From Phocaeicola plebeius (GTDB lineage: Bacteria > Bacteroidota > Bacteroidia > Bacteroidales > Bacteroidaceae), in assembly GCF_003437535.1 (NCBI RefSeq), contig NZ_QSQT01000003.1, positions 119,654-183,653 of the forward strand: a DNA stretch of 64,000 bases, written 5' to 3'. A model generated the notes under the pieces. That model was not told the origin of the DNA and did no database searches. It was given only the letters and a program-made list of their open reading frames with translations. This document shows positions 62,886 through 64,000 of this stretch, piece after piece (positions within the stretch are counted from its first letter, which is position 1; every line of letters starts with the position of its first letter). The position numbers and the translations under genes were made by a program.

Positions 62886-63455
62886 TTACATGATAATACT
62901 GATTCCTATCAATATTGAAGGCCTGAATAAATCCAAGTCTGTTCCGAAAAGGAATGTTCCTTTGGCTTTTGCGAGAACCACTACATTGTCCGTAATGAAT
63001 CCTTCCATAGATAATTGGGCGCCAGCACCATAAACAAATCTGTTTCTTGCTTCAAGGTATGCACCATCTGGCAGCCATCTGTTGCCGTCATTCACCTCTT
63101 CATAACCGAGTGAAATACATGGTCCACCATAAACGAGGAAACTTTTTCCCGGACTTGAAATCAGGTGAAACATAAATCCACCTTCACCAGTATAATCACG
63201 TACCGGCACTTTCAGTTCATTATAGTGATAGTTCTGCTGAAGATAATTTAGTCCGAAATGATAATAGTGATAGTTACGGATATACCTTGTAAAATTAAGT
63301 CCGGCATTGAAATTACCGTCTCCAAATGTATTATGCTTCTGTAAAGGTACACCACCATAAAACTCAATTCCCTTTTGGTGAGGTAATAATCGTTGTGCCA
63401 TTGTCGGTATGCTCAAACCGACAATGGCAATTATAATAACAAGTATCCTTTTCAT
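62886..63455 (-). CDS. traO: Conjugative transposon protein TraO
   Basis: A 189-residue exported protein: signal peptide MKRILVIIIAIVGLSIPTMA, then an outer-membrane-type beta sequence (KGIEFYGGVPLQ, GLNFTRYIRNYHYYHFGLNY, ISLGYEEVNDGN) ending SILIGISIIM. Matches TraO of Bacteroides conjugative transposons in length and pattern. It starts one base from the traN end (shared base at 63455) and is read towards the integrase. Confidence 0.85.
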   Translation of the reverse strand: MKRILVIIIAIVGLSIPTMAQRLLPHQKGIEFYGGVPLQKHNTFGDGNFNAGLNFTRYIRNYHYYHFGLNYLQQNYHYNELKVPVRDYTGEGGFMFHLISSPGKSFLVYGGPCISLGYEEVNDGNRWLPDGAYLEARNRFVYGAGAQLSMEGFITDNVVVLAKAKGTFLFGTDLDLFRPSILIGISIIM

Positions 63456-63994
63456 CAGAATTTCAGTTTAAGGCTGTCAATGTTTTTTGCTCTTATCAAA
63501 TCCTCGTTTTCCATATAAAACGTCATTGTGCGACCACCATTTCTTTCGTATAGAGTAACCTCTAGACGCTTGTCCTCTGGTAGTGTAAATTGCTCGAGTG
63601 CAAAAATGCTTCTTTCTTCCCTATGCCCTTTTATCCAGGTAATCTGATTGTATGCCCTTAATGGTTGGAGTATTCTTTCCTGAATAGCTGTACGTTTGGC
63701 AACCTTCTTATCCACTACCTTAAACGTAATGAAGTCCACGTTATAAGGCATATCGGTTCTGTTCTTTATTTCGGTATGGAAATATAGAAGTCCATTATGG
63801 GTGTAAAGTCCGTTCAGTAAGAATTGCATACCAAACTGTTTTGCGCCAATATGTTTGAATTCTCTCTTGTCGTTCTGGTATATGGTTTTCATTATAAGTT
63901 TCACAAGTACGGGAGATTCATTTCCTAATTCCTTGAAATAGATATCAGTGCATATTCCGGCGGATACCCGTTCAGCATTTCCGGTGATATCCGT
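63455..63994 (-). pseudogene. traN: Conjugative transposon protein TraN, C-terminal part; upstream frame interrupted
   Basis: The C-terminal half of TraN is clear: IYFKELGNESPVLVKLIMK, KREFKHIGAKQFGMQF, LLYFHTEIKNRTDMPYNVDF, VAKRTAIQERILQPLRAYN. Family proteins are about twice as long. Going upstream in frame, translation runs TERDITGNAERVSAGICTDI-like sequence but meets a TGA at 63997-63995, only three bases from the window edge, next to a near-duplicate of TGAACGG-TATC (63968-63998). Either the gene is broken or a short local duplication shifted the frame. Starts could be the GTG at 63904 or ATG at 63892, making a truncated product. The window edge prevents a firm decision. Confidence 0.55.
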
Positions 63995-64000
63995 TCAGTC

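Larger units (their letters stand above)
54570..64000. mobile_element. Integrative conjugative element (CTn-type), left end; right end outside window
   Basis: Begins behind tRNA-Ser copy 2. Contents: tyrosine integrase next to the end, DUF1896-like protein, PcfK-like and PcfJ-like proteins, small hypothetical genes, an AT-rich cargo gene, then traQ, traO and traN on the minus strand entering from the right. This set is typical of Bacteroidales conjugative transposons. The A+T content rises compared with the host part. No tetracycline-type rteABC genes are in this stretch. Confidence 0.88.

Overview
The window looks like a chromosomal segment of a Bacteroides/Phocaeicola-type gut anaerobe (Bacteroidales). 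Three observations support this: promoters of the Bacteroidota form (TTG or TTTG about 20 bp before TAnnTTTG) recur in front of genes; start sites lack strong Shine-Dalgarno motifs; and the gene content is typical (gdhA next to a fused malic enzyme, a membrane pyrophosphatase, an IorAB/PaaK cluster, LutABC, PflAB and CTn-type tra genes). The species cannot be fixed from the sequence alone.

Layout. 1-3.7 kb: gdhA (cut by the window edge), a 59-aa membrane protein and maeB, all on the minus strand. 4.0-11.4 kb: a plus-strand RND efflux operon (adaptor, permease, outer-membrane factor) that continues into an LpxA-like acyltransferase and a TetR-type regulator. 11.5-15.3 kb: two overlapping SGNH-hydrolase genes and an MBOAT acyltransferase, a likely O-acetylation module. 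15.5 kb: tRNA-Arg(CCG), a 22-bp-period repeat array, and cutC convergent with a transglutaminase lipoprotein. 19.3-23.5 kb: a NagB/PIG-L fusion and nagB, divergent from a ROK regulator. 23.6-28.6 kb: a minus-strand block (HAD phosphatase, pgi, gpsA, lysS). 29-35 kb: a plus-strand cluster for aryl-keto-acid metabolism (nitrilase-family amidase, iorA, iorB, aminotransferase, phenylacetate-CoA ligase, ACT protein). 35-37 kb: membrane pyrophosphatase. 37.8-42.7 kb: acn-icd-gltA, the oxidative TCA branch that feeds 2-oxoglutarate to gdhA. 42.8-46 kb: an EamA transporter, ygiQ and a small acidic protein. 46.1-50.5 kb: a di-iron RIC-type repair protein with a LuxR-type regulator, a candidate small RNA, and lutABC. 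50.6-54.0 kb: a small membrane protein, pflA and pflB. 54.3-54.6 kb: tRNA-Ser(GCT), tRNA-Glu(CTC), tRNA-Ser(GCT).

From just after the second tRNA-Ser to the window end (54.6-64.0 kb) lies one end of an integrative conjugative element: tyrosine integrase, DUF1896-like protein, PcfK-like and PcfJ-like proteins, several small hypothetical genes, an AT-rich two-TM cargo gene, and traQ-traO-traN running in from the right. Its far end is outside the window.

Two signals stand out that ordinary annotation would miss. (1) Three promoters (RIC-luxR operon, a candidate ~100-nt sRNA, and pflB) share one architecture: a 7-2-7 inverted repeat of TACCtac type directly abutting the -33 TTG, then exactly 20 bp, then the -7 box. 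This suggests a redox or nitrosative-stress regulon, possibly run by the adjacent LuxR/NarL-type protein, whose receiver domain lacks the phospho-acceptor Asp. (2) Three intergenic arrays of unrelated sequence (15.7, 28.8 and 37.5 kb) all have an exact 22-bp period with internal dyad symmetry, and all sit upstream of genes.
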